Part shown: piece after piece, positions 36,301 through 49,038 of the stretch | Position numbering within the stretch: position 1 is the stretch's first letter | Layout: each line of letters begins with the position of its first letter | Source of the DNA: Embiotoca jacksoni | Lineage: Eukaryota > Chordata > Actinopteri > Embiotocidae | Direction: 5' to 3' | Length of the DNA: 64,000 bases | Assembly: GCA_022577435.1 (NCBI GenBank) | Contig: JAKOON010000019.1 | Location: 2,190,259 to 2,254,258 of the forward strand | The notes under the pieces: generated by a model | The model's input: the letters and a program-made list of their open reading frames with translations, nothing else | What the model was told of the DNA's origin: nothing | Database searches by the model: none | Position numbers and translations under genes: made by a program

Positions 36301-39300
36301 TTTTTTTATCATATTTTAGACGACATGCTATAGTATGACTTTTTTATGATATTTTGGACGACATGCTATAGTATGAGTTTTTTATCATATTTAAGACGAC
36401 ATGCTATAGTATGAGTTTTTTATCATATTTAAGATGACATGCTATAGTATGACTTTTTTTTATCATATTTTGGAGAACATGCTATAGTATGACTTTTTTT
36501 TATCATATTTTAGACGACATGCTATAGTATGAGTTTTTTATCATATTTAAGACGACATGCTATAGAATGACTTTTTTATGATATTTTGGACGACATGCTA
36601 TAGTATGACTTTTTTTTATCATATTTTGGATGACATGCTATAGTATGACTTTTTTATGATATTTTGGACGACATGCTATAGTATGACTTTTTTATCATAT
36701 TTAAGACGACATGCTATAGTATGACTTTTTTATGATATTTTAGACGACATGTTATAGTATGACTTTTTTTATTTAATCATATTTTGGACGACATGCTATA
36801 GTATGACTTTTTTTTTTATCATATTTTAGACGACATGCTATAGTATGACTTTTTTATGATATTTTGGACGACATGCTATAGTATGAGTTTTTTATCATAT
36901 TTAAGACGACATGCTATAGTATGACTTTTTTTTTATCATATTTTGGAGAACATGCTATAGTATGACTTTTTTTATCATATTTTGGACGACATGCTATAGT
37001 ATGACTTTTTTTTTAAATCATATTTTAGACGAAATGCCATAGTATGACTTTTTTTTATCATATTTTAGACGACACGCTATAGTATGACTTTTTCATAATA
37101 TTTTGGACGACATGCTATAGTATGACTTTTTTTTATCATATTTTAGACGACATGCTATAGTATGACTTTTTTATCATATTTTGGACGACATGCTATAGTA
37201 TGACTTTTTTATCATATTTTGGACGACATGCTATAGTATGACTTTTTTTTTAATCATATTTTGGACGACATGCTATAGTATGACTTTTTTTTAATCATAT
37301 TTTAGACGACATGCTATAGTATGACTTTTTTATCATATTTTGGACGACATGCTATAGTATGACTTTTTTATCATATTTTGGACGACATGCTATAGTATGA
37401 CTTTTTTTTTAATCATATTTTGGACGACATGCTATAGTATGACTTTTTTTTTTATCATATTTTGGATGACATGCTATAGTATGACTTTTTTTTATCATAT
37501 TTTGGATGACATGCTATAGTATGACTTTTTTTTTATCATATTTTAGACGACATGCTATAGTATGACTTTTTTTAATCATATTTTAGACGACATGCTATAG
37601 TATGACTTTTTTATGATATTTTAGACGACATGTTACAGTATGACTTTTTTATGATATTTTGGACGACATGCTATAGTATGACTTTTTTATCATATTTAAG
37701 ACGACATGCTATAGTATGACTTTTTTATGATATTTTAGACGACATGTTATAGTATGACTTTTTTATGATATTTTGGACGACATGCTATAGTATGACTTTT
37801 TTTTATCATATTTTGGATGACATGCTATAGTATGACTTTTTTTTTTATCATATTTTGGATGACATGCTATAGTATGACTTTTTTATGATATTTTGGACGA
37901 CATGCTATAGTATGACTTTTTTATGATATTTTGGACGACATGCTATCGTATGACTTTTTTTTTTATCATATTTTGGATGACATGCTATAGTATGACTTTT
38001 TTTTATCATATTTTAGACGACATGCTATAGTATGACTTTTTTTAATCATATTTTAGATGACATGCTATAGTATGAGTTTTTTATCATATTTAAGACGACA
38101 TGCTATAGTATGACTTTTTTATGATATTTTAGACGACATGTTATAGTATGACTTTTTTATGATATTTTGGACGACATGCTATAGTATGACTTTTTTTATC
38201 ATATTTTAGACGACATGCTATAGTATGACTTTTTTTAATCATATTTTAGACGACATGCTATAGTGTGACTTTTTTATCATATTTTAGACGACATGCTATA
38301 GTATGACTTTTTTATCATATTTTAGACGACATGCTATAGTATGACTTTTTTATGATATTTTGGACGACATGCTATAGTATGACTTTTTTTTTAATCATAT
38401 TTTAGACGACATGCTATAGTATGACTTTTTTTTATCATATTTTAGACGACATGCTATAGTATGACTTTTTTATGATATTTTGGACGACATGCTATAGTAT
38501 GACTTTTTTTTATCATATTTTAGACGACATGCTATAGTATGACTTTTTTTTTAATCATATTTTAGACGACATGCTATAGTATGACTTTTTTATGATATTT
38601 TGGACGACATGCTATAGTATGACTTTTTTATCATATTTAAGACGACATGCTATAGTATGAGTTTTTTATCATATTTAAGATGACATGCTATAGTATGACT
38701 TTTTTTTTATCATATTTTGGAGAACATGCTATAGTATGACTTTTTTTTATCATATTTTAGACGACATGCTATAGTATGAGTTTTTTATCATATTTAAGAC
38801 GACATGCTATAGTATGACTTTTTTATGATATTTTGGACGACATGCTATAGTATGACTTTTTTATCATATTTAAGACGACATGCTATAGTATGACTTTTTT
38901 ATGATATTTTAGACGACATGTTATAGTATGACTTTTTTTATTTAATCATATTTTGGACGACATGCTATAGTATGACTTTTTTTTTATCATATTTTAGACG
39001 ACATGCTATAGTATGACTTTTTTATGATATTTTGGACGACATGCTATAGTATGAGTTTTTTATCATATTTAAGACGACATGCTATAGTATGACTTTTTTT
39101 TTATCATATTTTGGAGAACATGCTATAGTATGACTTTTTTTTATCATATTTTGGACGACATGCTATAGTATGACTTTTTTTTTAAATCATATTTTAGACG
39201 AAATGCCATAGTATGACTTTTTTTTATCATATTTTAGACGACACGCTATAGTATGACTTTTTCATAATATTTTGGACGACATGCTATAGTATGACTTTTT

Positions 39301-39917
39301 TTTATCATATTTTAGACGACATGCTATAGTATGACTTTTTTTTAATCATATTTTAGACGACATGCTATAGTATGACTTTTTTATCATATTTTGGACGACA
39401 TGCTATAGTATGACTTTTTTATGATATTTTGGACGACATGCTATAGTATGACTTTTTTTAATCATATTTTGGACGACATGCTATAGTATGACTTTTTTTA
39501 TCATATTTTGGACGACATGCTATAGTATGACTTTTTTATGATATTTTAGACGACATGCTATAGTATGACTTTTTTTTATCATATTTAAGACGACATGCTA
39601 TAGAATGACTTTTTTATGATATTTTGGACGACATGCTATGGTATGACTTTTTTATGACATTTTGGACGACATGCTATAGTCTGACTTTTTTATGATATTT
39701 AAGACGACATGCTATAGTATGACTTTTTTATGATATTTTGGACGACATGCTATAGTATGACTTTTTTATGACATTTTGGACGACATGCTGTAGTATGACT
39801 TTTTTATGACATTTTGGACGACATGCTATAGTTTGACTTTTTTATGATATTTTGGACGACATGCTATAGTATGACTTTTTTATGACTTTTTTATGATATT
39901 TTGGATGACATGCTATA
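33361..39917 (+). repeat. higher-order repeat copy B (~6.56 kb)
   Basis: This copy matches copy A monomer by monomer, including a truncated monomer (ATGACTTTTTTATGAC, at 33303 and 39871) that closes each copy. The internal 2.2-kb pairing is repeated. Similarity to copy A looks very high, so the duplication is recent or was homogenised recently. Confidence 0.7.
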
Positions 39918-42900
39918 GTCTGACTTTTTTATGATATTTTGGACGACATGCTATAGTATGACTTTTTTTTTATCATATTTAAGACGACATGCTATAGTAT
40001 GACTTTTTTTTTTATCATATTTAAGACGACATGCTATAGCATGACTTTTTTATGATATTTTGGACGACATGCTATAGTATGACTTTTTTATCATGTTTTA
40101 GACGACATGCTATAGTATGACTTTTTTTTTAATCATATTTTAGACGACATGCTATAGTATGACTTTTTTATGATATTTTGGACGACATGCTATAGTATGA
40201 CTTTTTTTTATCATATTTTAGACGACATGCTATAGTATGACTTTTTTATGATATTTTGGACGACATGCTATAGTATGAGTTTTTTATCATATTTAAGACG
40301 ACATGCTATAGTATGAGTTTTTTATCATATTTAAGATGACATGCTATAGTATGACTTTTTTTTTTATCATATTTTGGAGAACATGCTATAGTATGACTTT
40401 TTTTTATCATATTTTAGACGACATGCTATAGTATGACTTTTTTTTTAATCATATTTTAGACGACATGCTATAGTATGACTTTTTTATGATATTTTGGACG
40501 ACATGCTATAGTATGACTTTTTTTTTATCATATTTTAGACGACATGCTATTGTATGACTTTTTTATGATATTTTGGACGACATGCTATAGTATGAGTTTT
40601 TTGATCATGTTTTAGACGACATGCTATAGTATGACTTTTTTTTTAATCATATTTTAGACGACATGCTATTGTATGACTTTTTTATGATATTTTGGACGAC
40701 ATGCTATAGTATGAGTTTTTTATCATATTTAAGACGACATGCTATAGTATGAGTTTTTTATCATATTTAAGATGACATGCTATAGTATGACTTATTTTTT
40801 ATCATATTTTGGAGAACATGCTATAGTATGACTTTTTTTTATCATATTTTAGACGACATGCTATAGTATGAGTTTTTTTATCATATTTTGGACGACATGC
40901 TATAGTATGACTTTTTTTTTTTAATCATATTTTGGACGACATGCTATAGTATGACTTTTTTTTTTATCATATTTTGGATGACATGCTATAGTATGACTTT
41001 TTTTTTATCATATTTTGGATGACATGCTATAGTATGACTTTTTTTTTTATCATATTTTAGACGACATGCTATAGTATGACTTTTTTTAATCATATTTTAG
41101 ACGACATGCTATAGTATGACTTTTTTATGATATTTTGGACGACATGCTATAGTATGACTTTTTTTTTTATCATATTTTAGACGACATGCTATAGTATGAG
41201 TTTTTTATCATATTTAAGACGACATGCTATAGTATGACTTTTTTATGATATTTTAGACGACATGTTATAGTATGACTTTTTTATGATATTTTGGACGACA
41301 TGCTATAGTATGACTTTTTTTTATCATATTTTGGATGACATGCTATAGTATGACTTTTTTTTTTATCATATTTTGGATGACATGCTATAGTATGACTTTT
41401 TTATGATATTTTGGACGACATGCTATAGTATGACTTTTTTATGATATTTTGGACGACATGCTATAGTATGACTTTTTTTTATCATATTTTGGATGACATG
41501 CTATAGTATGACTTTTTTTTATCATATTTTAGACGACATGCTATAGCATGACTTTTTTTAATCATATTTTAGATGACATGCTATAGTATGAGTTTTTTAT
41601 CATATTTAAGACGACATGCTATAGTATGACTTTTTTATGATATTTTAGACGACATGTTATAGTATGACTTTTTTATGATATTTTGGACGACATGCTATAG
41701 TATGACTTTTTTTAATCATATTTTAGACGACATGCTATAGTGTGACTTTTTTATCATATTTTGGACGACATGCTATAGTATGACTTTTTTATCATATTTT
41801 AGACGACATGCTATAGTGTGACTTTTTTATCATATTTTGGACGACATGCTATAGTATGACTTTTTTATGATATTTTGGACGACATGCTATAGTATGACTT
41901 TTTTTTTATCATATTTTAGACGACATGCTATAGTATGACTTTTTTATGATATTTTAGACGACATGCTATAGTATGACTTCTTTTTTTAATCATATTTTAG
42001 ACGACATGCTATAGTATGACTTTTTTATGATATTTTGGACGACATGCTATAGTATGAGTTTTTTATCATATTTAAGACGACATGCTATAGTATGACTTTT
42101 TTTTATCATATTTTGGACGACATGCTATAGTATGACTTTTTTTTTAAATCATATTTTAGACGAAATGCCATAGTATGACTTTTTTTTATCATATTTTAGA
42201 CGACATGCTATAGTATGACTTTTTCATAATATTTTGGACGACATGCTATAGTATGACTTTTTTTTATCATATTTTAGACGACATGCTATAGTATGACTTT
42301 TTTTTAATCATATTTTAGACGACATGCTATAGTATGACTTTTTTTAATCATATTTTGGACGACATGCTATAGTATGACTTTTTTATCATATTTTGGACGA
42401 CATGCTATAGTATGACTTTTTTATGATATTTTAGACGACATGCTATGGTATGACTTTTTTATGACATTTTGGACGACATGCTATAGTCTGACTTTTTTAT
42501 GATATTTAAGACGACATGCTATAGTATGACTTTTTTTATGATATTTTGGACGACATGCTATAGTATGACTTTTTTATGATATTTTGGACGACATGCTATA
42601 GTATGACTTTTTTATGATATTTTGGATGACATGCTATAGTCTGACTTTTTTATGATATTTTGGACGACATGCTATAGTATGACTTTTTTATGATATTTTG
42701 GACGACATGCTATAGTATGACTTTTTTATGATATTTTGGACGACATGCTATAGTATGACTTTTTTATGACATTTTGGACGACATGCTATAGTCTGACTTT
42801 TTTTTATCACTTTTGGGACGACATGCTATAATATGACTTTTTTTTTTATCATATTTAAGACGACATGCTATAGTATGACTTTTTTTTTTATCATATTTAA

Positions 42901-43000
42901 GACGACATGCTATAGCATGACTTTTTTATGATATTTTGGACGACATGCTATAGTATGACTTTTTTATCATGTTTTAGACGACATGCTATAGTATGACTTT
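39918..43000 (+). repeat. rearranged partial third higher-order copy
   Basis: Markers of copies A and B recur in order but with altered spacing: GGAGAACAT near 40376 and 40811, CATAATATT near 42225, GCTATGGTATG near 42437. The order is therefore partly conserved with deletions relative to the full unit. Confidence 0.5.
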
Positions 43001-43535
43001 TTTTTTATCATATTTTGGACGACATGCTATAGTATGACTTTTTTATCATGTTTTAGACGACATGCTATAGTATGACTTTTTTTTTATCATATTTTGGACG
43101 ACATGCTATAGTATGACTTTTTTATCATGTTTTAGACGACATGCTATAGTATGACTTTTTTTTTTTTTATCATATTTTGGACGACATGCTATAGTATGAC
43201 TTTTTTATCACTTTTGGGACGACATGCTATAGTATGACTTTTTTTTTATCATATTTGAGACGACATGCTATAGTATGATTTTTTTAACATATTTTAGACG
43301 ACATGTTATAGTATGTCTTTTTTTTTAATCATATTTTGGACGACATGCTATAGTATGACTTTTTTATCATATTTTAGACGACATGCTATAGTATGTCTTT
43401 TTTTTTTTAATCATATTTTAGACGACATGTTATAGTATGACTTTTTTATCACTTTTGGGACGACATGCTATAATATGACTTTTTCATATTTTGGACGACA
43501 TGCTATAGTATGACTTTTTTTTTCATATTTTTAAT

Positions 43536-43640
43536 AACTTTTTTAGGACCTGACATGTATGTCTCCATTAGGAAACGAACCTATGACCTTTTCACTGGGA
43601 GGCACCATCACTAACCACTACACCACTGTACCTTTGACAG
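43536..43640 (-). repeat. solo tRNA-like module at the right edge of the array
   Basis: On the minus strand, TGGTGTAGTGG matches the Pol III A-box pattern and GGTTCGTTTCC is a one-mismatch B box, with GGTGCCTCCCAGTGAAAAGG between. It most resembles modules 3 and 4 of the foldback elements but is diverged. It has no recognisable inverted arm or terminal repeats of its own, so it may be the remnant of an old foldback copy. Confidence 0.6.
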
Positions 43641-43775
43641 TATGGTTTTCTTGTATGCTTTTGAGGACATGCTTTAAAATGACTTTTTTTGCGATTTTGG
43701 ACGACGTATTTTAGTCTGACTTTTTATTCACATTTTGGACGACATGCTATAGTATGACTTTTTATTTTTATTTTT
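43641..43775 (+). repeat. right-edge degenerate satellite monomers
   Basis: About three strongly variant monomers (GAGGACATGCTTTAAAATGAC, GGACGACGTATTTTAGTCTG, then a near-consensus one). After about 43775 no monomer is detectable. Confidence 0.8.
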
Positions 43776-44954
43776 TTGAGGTATTTCCCGACCTCCTGCC
43801 TCCCCGATGTGCAGCATGCGAGGGTCCGCATATCACTGCTTGCAGTTTTAATTTTTCTTCTCTCGGTCTTCTCCGTCCTCCGGAGCTTGCCGGGTTTGCC
43901 CAGACTGTTTTGATTTCGCAGCGGGTGAGTGGCAGCCTCGACCCCACCTGACCCATAGCCCTGCTTCTGCTGATGTCAGCATCTTGCAGCAGATTGGAGC
44001 ATGCAGTTTTTAAACAAAGCCCCAGTCTGGAGCCCCAAGGGGGGGGCTCATCCACTTCATTTCTTAAAGGGGCCATACACCAATTCAACGAGTGGCAGTT
44101 TTTGGCACTCTTTTTTTTTCATGCTCATTTTCTCCCAACAGATCACTCTGTTTTCTGTTTTCTTTGTTACAGACGCAGTGTTTTAATCAGTTTTAGCATC
44201 AGATGTCTGTGTTTATGGTCACAACTTGTTGCTTAAGCAAGAAGAATCGTCAGGCAAAGCACAACAAGTGACAGCACATGCTGGATGCCGTGCCTGGTCA
44301 GGATATCCTGCCGTGCCCTCTTCTAGTGTGAATGAGCTCTCTGTGGAGGAGGAACCGGCAGCGTTATGAGACCTACTCATAACTTGTCCTCTTATCACCG
44401 CTCTTTCTTCTCTCCCATCTTAGACACACTTACCCACACTGATTGCATTCATTAGATTTATTGCCCTTTTTTTTTTTTTACATTTCAAAGCCAGACGTAG
44501 TCAACATATTCTTGTTTTTTGCTTCTTTCCTGTCTTGGCCCGAACTCTGACTGTCTCACCCAATAAATGTTTAACCTCTACCAGTTAAATCAAGTTTAAT
44601 AAAGCTCTCTCTGGATTTTAGCTCGTTGTCTAACATATCCAGCAGCTCACCCTGGAACAGGTTGAGAATTACATTGTGATTGAATTGCAACACAAGATGT
44701 GTAAGAGGTCTGTTTTGCGCCAAGACATTTGTGGTTCTCGCATGCTGCACTTTGTGTCTGTGGTCAGCCAACACTTGGAAACAATAAAAGACTCACACAC
44801 TGTCATTGTGATTCATGACAGACATTGGTGCATCTGATTTTGAAATAAGAGGTAATAGAGACAGTCTGCACAGGACAGGAGGAGTGACCACACAAAGGTT
44901 GGGTGGGGGGGTCTGCTGGGTTAGGTCAATGTAAACATCCCATACAAAACACAC

Positions 44955-44956
<2 letters not shown>
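43776..44956. other. non-genic stretch
   Basis: Mixed sequence right of the satellite. Three AATAAA hexamers (44562, 44598, 44783) occur without any upstream exon, and no gene is called. Confidence 0.45.

Positions 44957-45022
<66 letters not shown>
44957..45022. repeat. (CA)n microsatellite, ~66 bp
   Basis: A perfect CA tract. Confidence 0.95.
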
Positions 45023-45025
<3 letters not shown>

Positions 45026-46110
45026 AGACTGAGGTCATAGTGCTGGCATGTCGCCTGCACCTGACCCAACTTTATTGCCCCTGTGTGCCTTCCCTGACTG
45101 AATGTGCTGTGTGTGGAGGTTTTGTGTGAACAGCTGGCTTGAAGACTTCAGGCTCCAGACTCAGATCATCTAATATCTCCTGGCTGGCCCTGAGGTCTCA
45201 AGTCCTGGGGAAACACCATCCATAAAGACCCTCTTATCTGGACTGGGCCCCCTTTACATTGCGCTGCTAATAAAACACCACAGAGACTCTTTGACTGTAT
45301 TCTAAATCCCGGCCATATTTTAGATAACAACTCCACATCAAACGAGTGAGTCATCGAGGGTTTTGCCATCTTAATCTCTCTGTTATTTGTTTGGTTCAGG
45401 CTAACGCTCATTCCTCCAAATGAAATTACACATGATGAATCAGTTTTTTTCGGACAACTGTCCCCCTCGATTACCCTGGCAACAAAACAGGGTCTTTATT
45501 TTAGATATGTTGCTTTGATAGCCTCCGAATTCTTTCAGGCTTTTAAATGCAGAATGAAACACATAAGTCAAGTTGACCTCTGCTTACTGTATGGCCTTTC
45601 AAATTCAATCAGTCACACAGGATGATTTAAGGACCCACCGCTTCAGTGTAATGGTAGTATTACACAGATCTCTGTGAAGCACATAAGAATTCATTATCTA
45701 ACACTGGCGCCACTGTCTGTAAAACCACACAACACTGCTGACCATCCCATCATGAGTTTCACATGAGTTTTTGATTAGAACACTGTAGATTGGTGCACGT
45801 GTATCTTAATTTGGGTAGTGAGTAAAGCATCGTCATTCGTAGATTTAAAGGGGGAATACTGAAGATATTCAAAGCATCTTTTGACAAAATTTAAATCTAT
45901 TTAACGTGTTACCTTCAGTAATTTTCCACATTTATCAGTGTGACCGACAGAGTCTGCTTTTGCTGCAAATTGTGTTGGCATGCACAGCAAATGCAACAGT
46001 TCAGTATCACAAGGGCAGATGTGATTGTTGACGACCGTGTTTAACAATGCAACAGGAGTGCTGTGTGTACTCATAAAGTATCAACGAGGCATGTTGACTT
46101 CACTCGTAAT
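45023..46110. other. non-genic stretch
   Basis: Unique-looking, mixed to AT-rich sequence. No gene or repeat is recognised. Confidence 0.45.
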
Positions 46111-46165
46111 CAGGCCGCACAATTAATCATGATAAAATCGCGATCTCGATTCGTGCCTCTGTGCA
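46111..46165 (+). repeat. fragment of a DNA-transposon-like dispersed repeat
   Basis: GGCCGCACAATTAATCATG followed by AAAATCGCGATCTCGATTC resembles, from memory, the terminal part of abundant fish repeats beginning GGCTGCACGATTAATCG. Only about 50 bp remains. Confidence 0.4.
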
Positions 46166-46272
46166 ATTTAAGTTTTAGTTGACAATTATTCTGCACATTT
46201 TCATTCAGGACGTCAGCTACATCAAAACAAGCCCTCCCACTCTCCCTCAACCAATAATAAGGCGGCGTTACT

Positions 46273-46386
46273 GTGTGTTCAGACCAAAGCGAAGCGAATT
46301 TTCATCTCATATAACTCGCACATGCATTAACTTTGTGTGTAATCTCTCCACAGGAATAATTCACTTCGCGTTTGGCCTGAACACAT
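46273..46386. mobile_element. small inverted-repeat element (MITE-like, ~114 bp)
   Basis: The left end TGTGTTCAGACCAAAGCGAA and right end TTCGCGTTTGGCCTGAACACA are inverted repeats of about 25 bp with few mismatches, around an internal AT-rich 60 bp. Size and structure fit a miniature inverted-repeat transposable element. The ends resemble a terminal sequence frequent in fish genomes. A target-site duplication is not clear, so the superfamily is left open. Confidence 0.6.
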
Positions 46387-46859
46387 AATTACACGGAGCA
46401 GCAGAGACCAGCAGCAAAGTAAACTGAGCGAGAGACACCGACAGGTGTACATCATTCAGAAAAACACGGGTTCAAAGGTTAAATAAAGGACAACAAAGAG
46501 ACTGAAGCTGATTGTTTTCTATGTTCTGGGATTCATTAAGTTAAAACAGAGTGTTTCCTTTCTGTTGTCCAGAGCTGCTATGCAGGTATCGTGACAGGTA
46601 ACCTGCCTGCTCGCTGATGATTACATTTCACCTCACAGCACCGCGAGGGAAGCTGAGGGCAAACTGCCAGACGTTGTAATGATTTATCCGGTGTTTAAAT
46701 ACGATGTAATCTTCTCTGATATTCATCAGTGATGATACATGATTTGAAGTCTGGAGGGTTTTTGTTCAGTCTGTAGAGTTTCAACATTAAAACAATGTTA
46801 TAAACAATGTTTTTCGAACAAATACGGTCCAAATTATTACTTATAATTTGAAAGGGGTT

Positions 46860-47340
46860 GCTCATAATGACAAACTCACCAAGAAGAATTAGTACTTAAC
46901 TTTGCAGTTTCACTCTTTTCGTAGCTTTTAGCTCGTTTCTGCGCGTTGTTTTGGTTTTCCAGCGTGCAACTTCACTGTTTTTGATGAACTTACATTGCTG
47001 TCAAAGTGTTGTTGTCAGTCATAACAACCTGCTGATTTCAGAAGTAAAAACTTTAAAAACGAACTCTACGTTACACCGCCCAGTACCGAACAGCAGATAG
47101 ACAAAGTTACACTCCTCATATGAGTCGTTAAAGACCAAAAAAAGAGCTAAATGGAGAGTAAAACATCGGATTTACATTCACCAGGTTTCCAGAAAAAATT
47201 AAATGAATGCCAATGTTGCTTGTTCGTAACATGAGCGACTTTTCGCTAGCAACAAACTGTTGCGTTTATAACTTGTTTCTGCTGCCCCCAAGTGGTAAAC
47301 AAAATACCCAATGTCGCTTTAAAAAGTGGGGTTCCCAGTT
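46860..47340 (+). repeat. dispersed percomorph repeat
   Basis: It contains ACAGCAGATAGACAAAGTTA, AAAAAGAGCTAAATGGAGAG, TTACATTCACCAGGTTTCC and a terminal CTGCCCCCAAGTGGT block, all familiar from abundant percomorph interspersed repeats. A second, differently preserved member lies at 53130-53455. Edges are approximate. Confidence 0.45.
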
Positions 47341-48403
47341 ACAGTATGTAAACTTAGATTTGGGTGGTGCTCAATGCAGCCTCTGTTGAGGCGACCACAG
47401 ACGTCCTCCACTGCAGGGTTTGGGGATGATGATGATCTTTCATGGCTATAGTTATGGAGGGAGGGGGACTGACACTTGACCTTGTGGTCCCAGACTTGTT
47501 TTTTTAGCCTTCAGGCCACTGCTGCTGCATCTACTACAATACATAACTCTTCTGTGTCTGGCCTGCCTTTCTTCCTCCTGGCATCTCTCCAGTGCCTGAA
47601 GCTATCTGAACTCCGTCATCCAGCCGAATCTCAGAGGAGGCAGGACGATTGTTTTGGATCCTAATGAGTTGCTTATAAAAGATACGCTTCCTGTCTGTCC
47701 TTCCCAACATTTTTACAACCACAAATAATCCAAAATAAATTCCATCAGATAATATTAGGTAAATATTAAACGATTCTTATAAAGTAAATACTCTTTCTTT
47801 CTGAAAAGAATCTGTTGTAAACTTTACTAATATTTTTTCCCTTTAACAGCTGCCATGCTTTGCCCTTAGCAGCTCTACCAAAGGGCTTCATGGGAACAAA
47901 CGGGGTGAAGGTTGAAACAGTGAAGAGAGGCGATGGCAGTGTGGTGGAGGAGGGTTGCTGCTTTTGGCAAAAAGCAGAGAAACCTGATCCATGATTAATA
48001 AGAAGCCTGCAGCAATAACACAGATTCATTGAGCCATTCCAGAATAAAGGGGCATTTTAAGTGTGTGTGTACACTAAAAGAAAGGCAAACATGGACCGAG
48101 ACACTGTTTAACTCTTATGAACATTTACAGTTCTAATGAACAAGTGATGCAGTCTTTGTATTTGGACGTATTATTTTGTATGTGATTCTGAGGGAGCTAC
48201 TTTCTTGTATTTTTTTTCTCATCCTAATCCTGCTGCTGAGGGTTGTTTTTTTTTTATTGTCCCAGCAAGCTGGGCTTAAAACAGCCTGTCACCATTTGAG
48301 CACAATTAACATTATAAGCATGTAATATTAAGAGTCATTACAAGGGGGCCATTAAATGGCAGAGGTGGTAACCGCAATGTGACTCAGCAGACACAGATTG
48401 GGT

Positions 48404-48405
<2 letters not shown>
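47341..48405. other. non-genic stretch
   Basis: Mixed sequence with T-runs near 48212 and 48246. No gene is seen. Confidence 0.45.

Positions 48406-48474
<69 letters not shown>
48406..48474. repeat. (CA)n microsatellite, one interruption
   Basis: A CA tract of about 69 bp with one ACT interruption near 48440. Confidence 0.95.
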
Positions 48475-48477
<3 letters not shown>

Positions 48478-48958
48478 GGGGGTAATCAAATCTCCCAGCA
48501 TAGTGAGCAGTCCTATAGCTAGTTTCATGTCCTGACATGTACCCTGACCTCAGCAGGGAAGCAGCCTGCGGCATGAATCCACACTTTAATGAGATCTAAC
48601 TCAGACATGTTGCATCGGCTACAACCTGCTACTGCCAGCCGCCATTTTCACTGTGAATTTAAAACCCAAAATTAGAGTGACGTTCCTCAATTTCCAAAAG
48701 GTACCCGCTTGTAATGAAGTTTCAGGCAGACGAGAACTTCTCCAGAGGGGTTGTGTGACTGACGTACGTTTGCTTTTGAAAGAAGTTCGGCGATGGCCTC
48801 TCCTCCAGCTCCAGCAACAATGTGCAACATAAAAGCCAGCCACTTCAGAGAGCTTGTTGAGCTTTCAACTTCAACACAAGCCTTCTGAGACCTCCACTCA
48901 CTGTCAGAGCGCAGAACAAAGCACACCATCCACATGGCAGCCATTGGAAACATCAGGC

Positions 48959-48962
<4 letters not shown>
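48475..48962. other. non-genic stretch between two microsatellites
   Basis: Unique-looking sequence flanked by CA on the left and GT on the right. No gene is recognised. Confidence 0.4.

Positions 48963-49037
<75 letters not shown>
48963..49037. repeat. (GT)n microsatellite, 75 bp
   Basis: A perfect GT tract, in inverted relation to the CA tract at 48406. Confidence 0.95.

Positions 49038-49038
<1 letters not shown>

Larger units (their letters stand above)
25371..43535 (+). repeat. satellite array of ~38-bp monomers (18.2 kb)
   Basis: Head-to-tail monomers of about 37-41 bp, all in one orientation. Length divided by unit size gives roughly 460-480 copies. The invariant core is ACGACATGCTATAGTATGAC, followed by a T-run of 5-10 and then a variable ATATTTT block. 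Linked subtypes recur: short T-run with ATGATATTTTGGAC, longer T-run with ATCATATTTTAGAC, GAGTTTTTT with ATCATATTTAAGAC, plus GGATGAC and GGAGAAC variants. Each monomer contains TAG and TGA on the plus strand and TAG on the minus strand, so no frame of 60 codons exists anywhere in the array. The centre (CATGCTATAGTATG) is a near-perfect 14-bp palindrome with one G-T pair. The core is shared with the terminal repeat of the neighbouring foldback elements. Confidence 0.95.

Noticed and set aside
25371..43535. CRISPR-like regular repeats
   Set aside because: The unit is a continuous 38-bp tandem repeat with no unique spacers, and the setting is vertebrate.
20801..43775. Calling the array a centromere or telomere
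   Set aside because: Nothing in the sequence shows chromosomal position. The monomer is not a telomeric motif and no CENP-B-box match was noticed.
44562..44788. Three AATAAA hexamers as a gene 3' end
   Set aside because: No upstream exon or UTR-like continuity. The hexamers are common by chance in AT-rich DNA.
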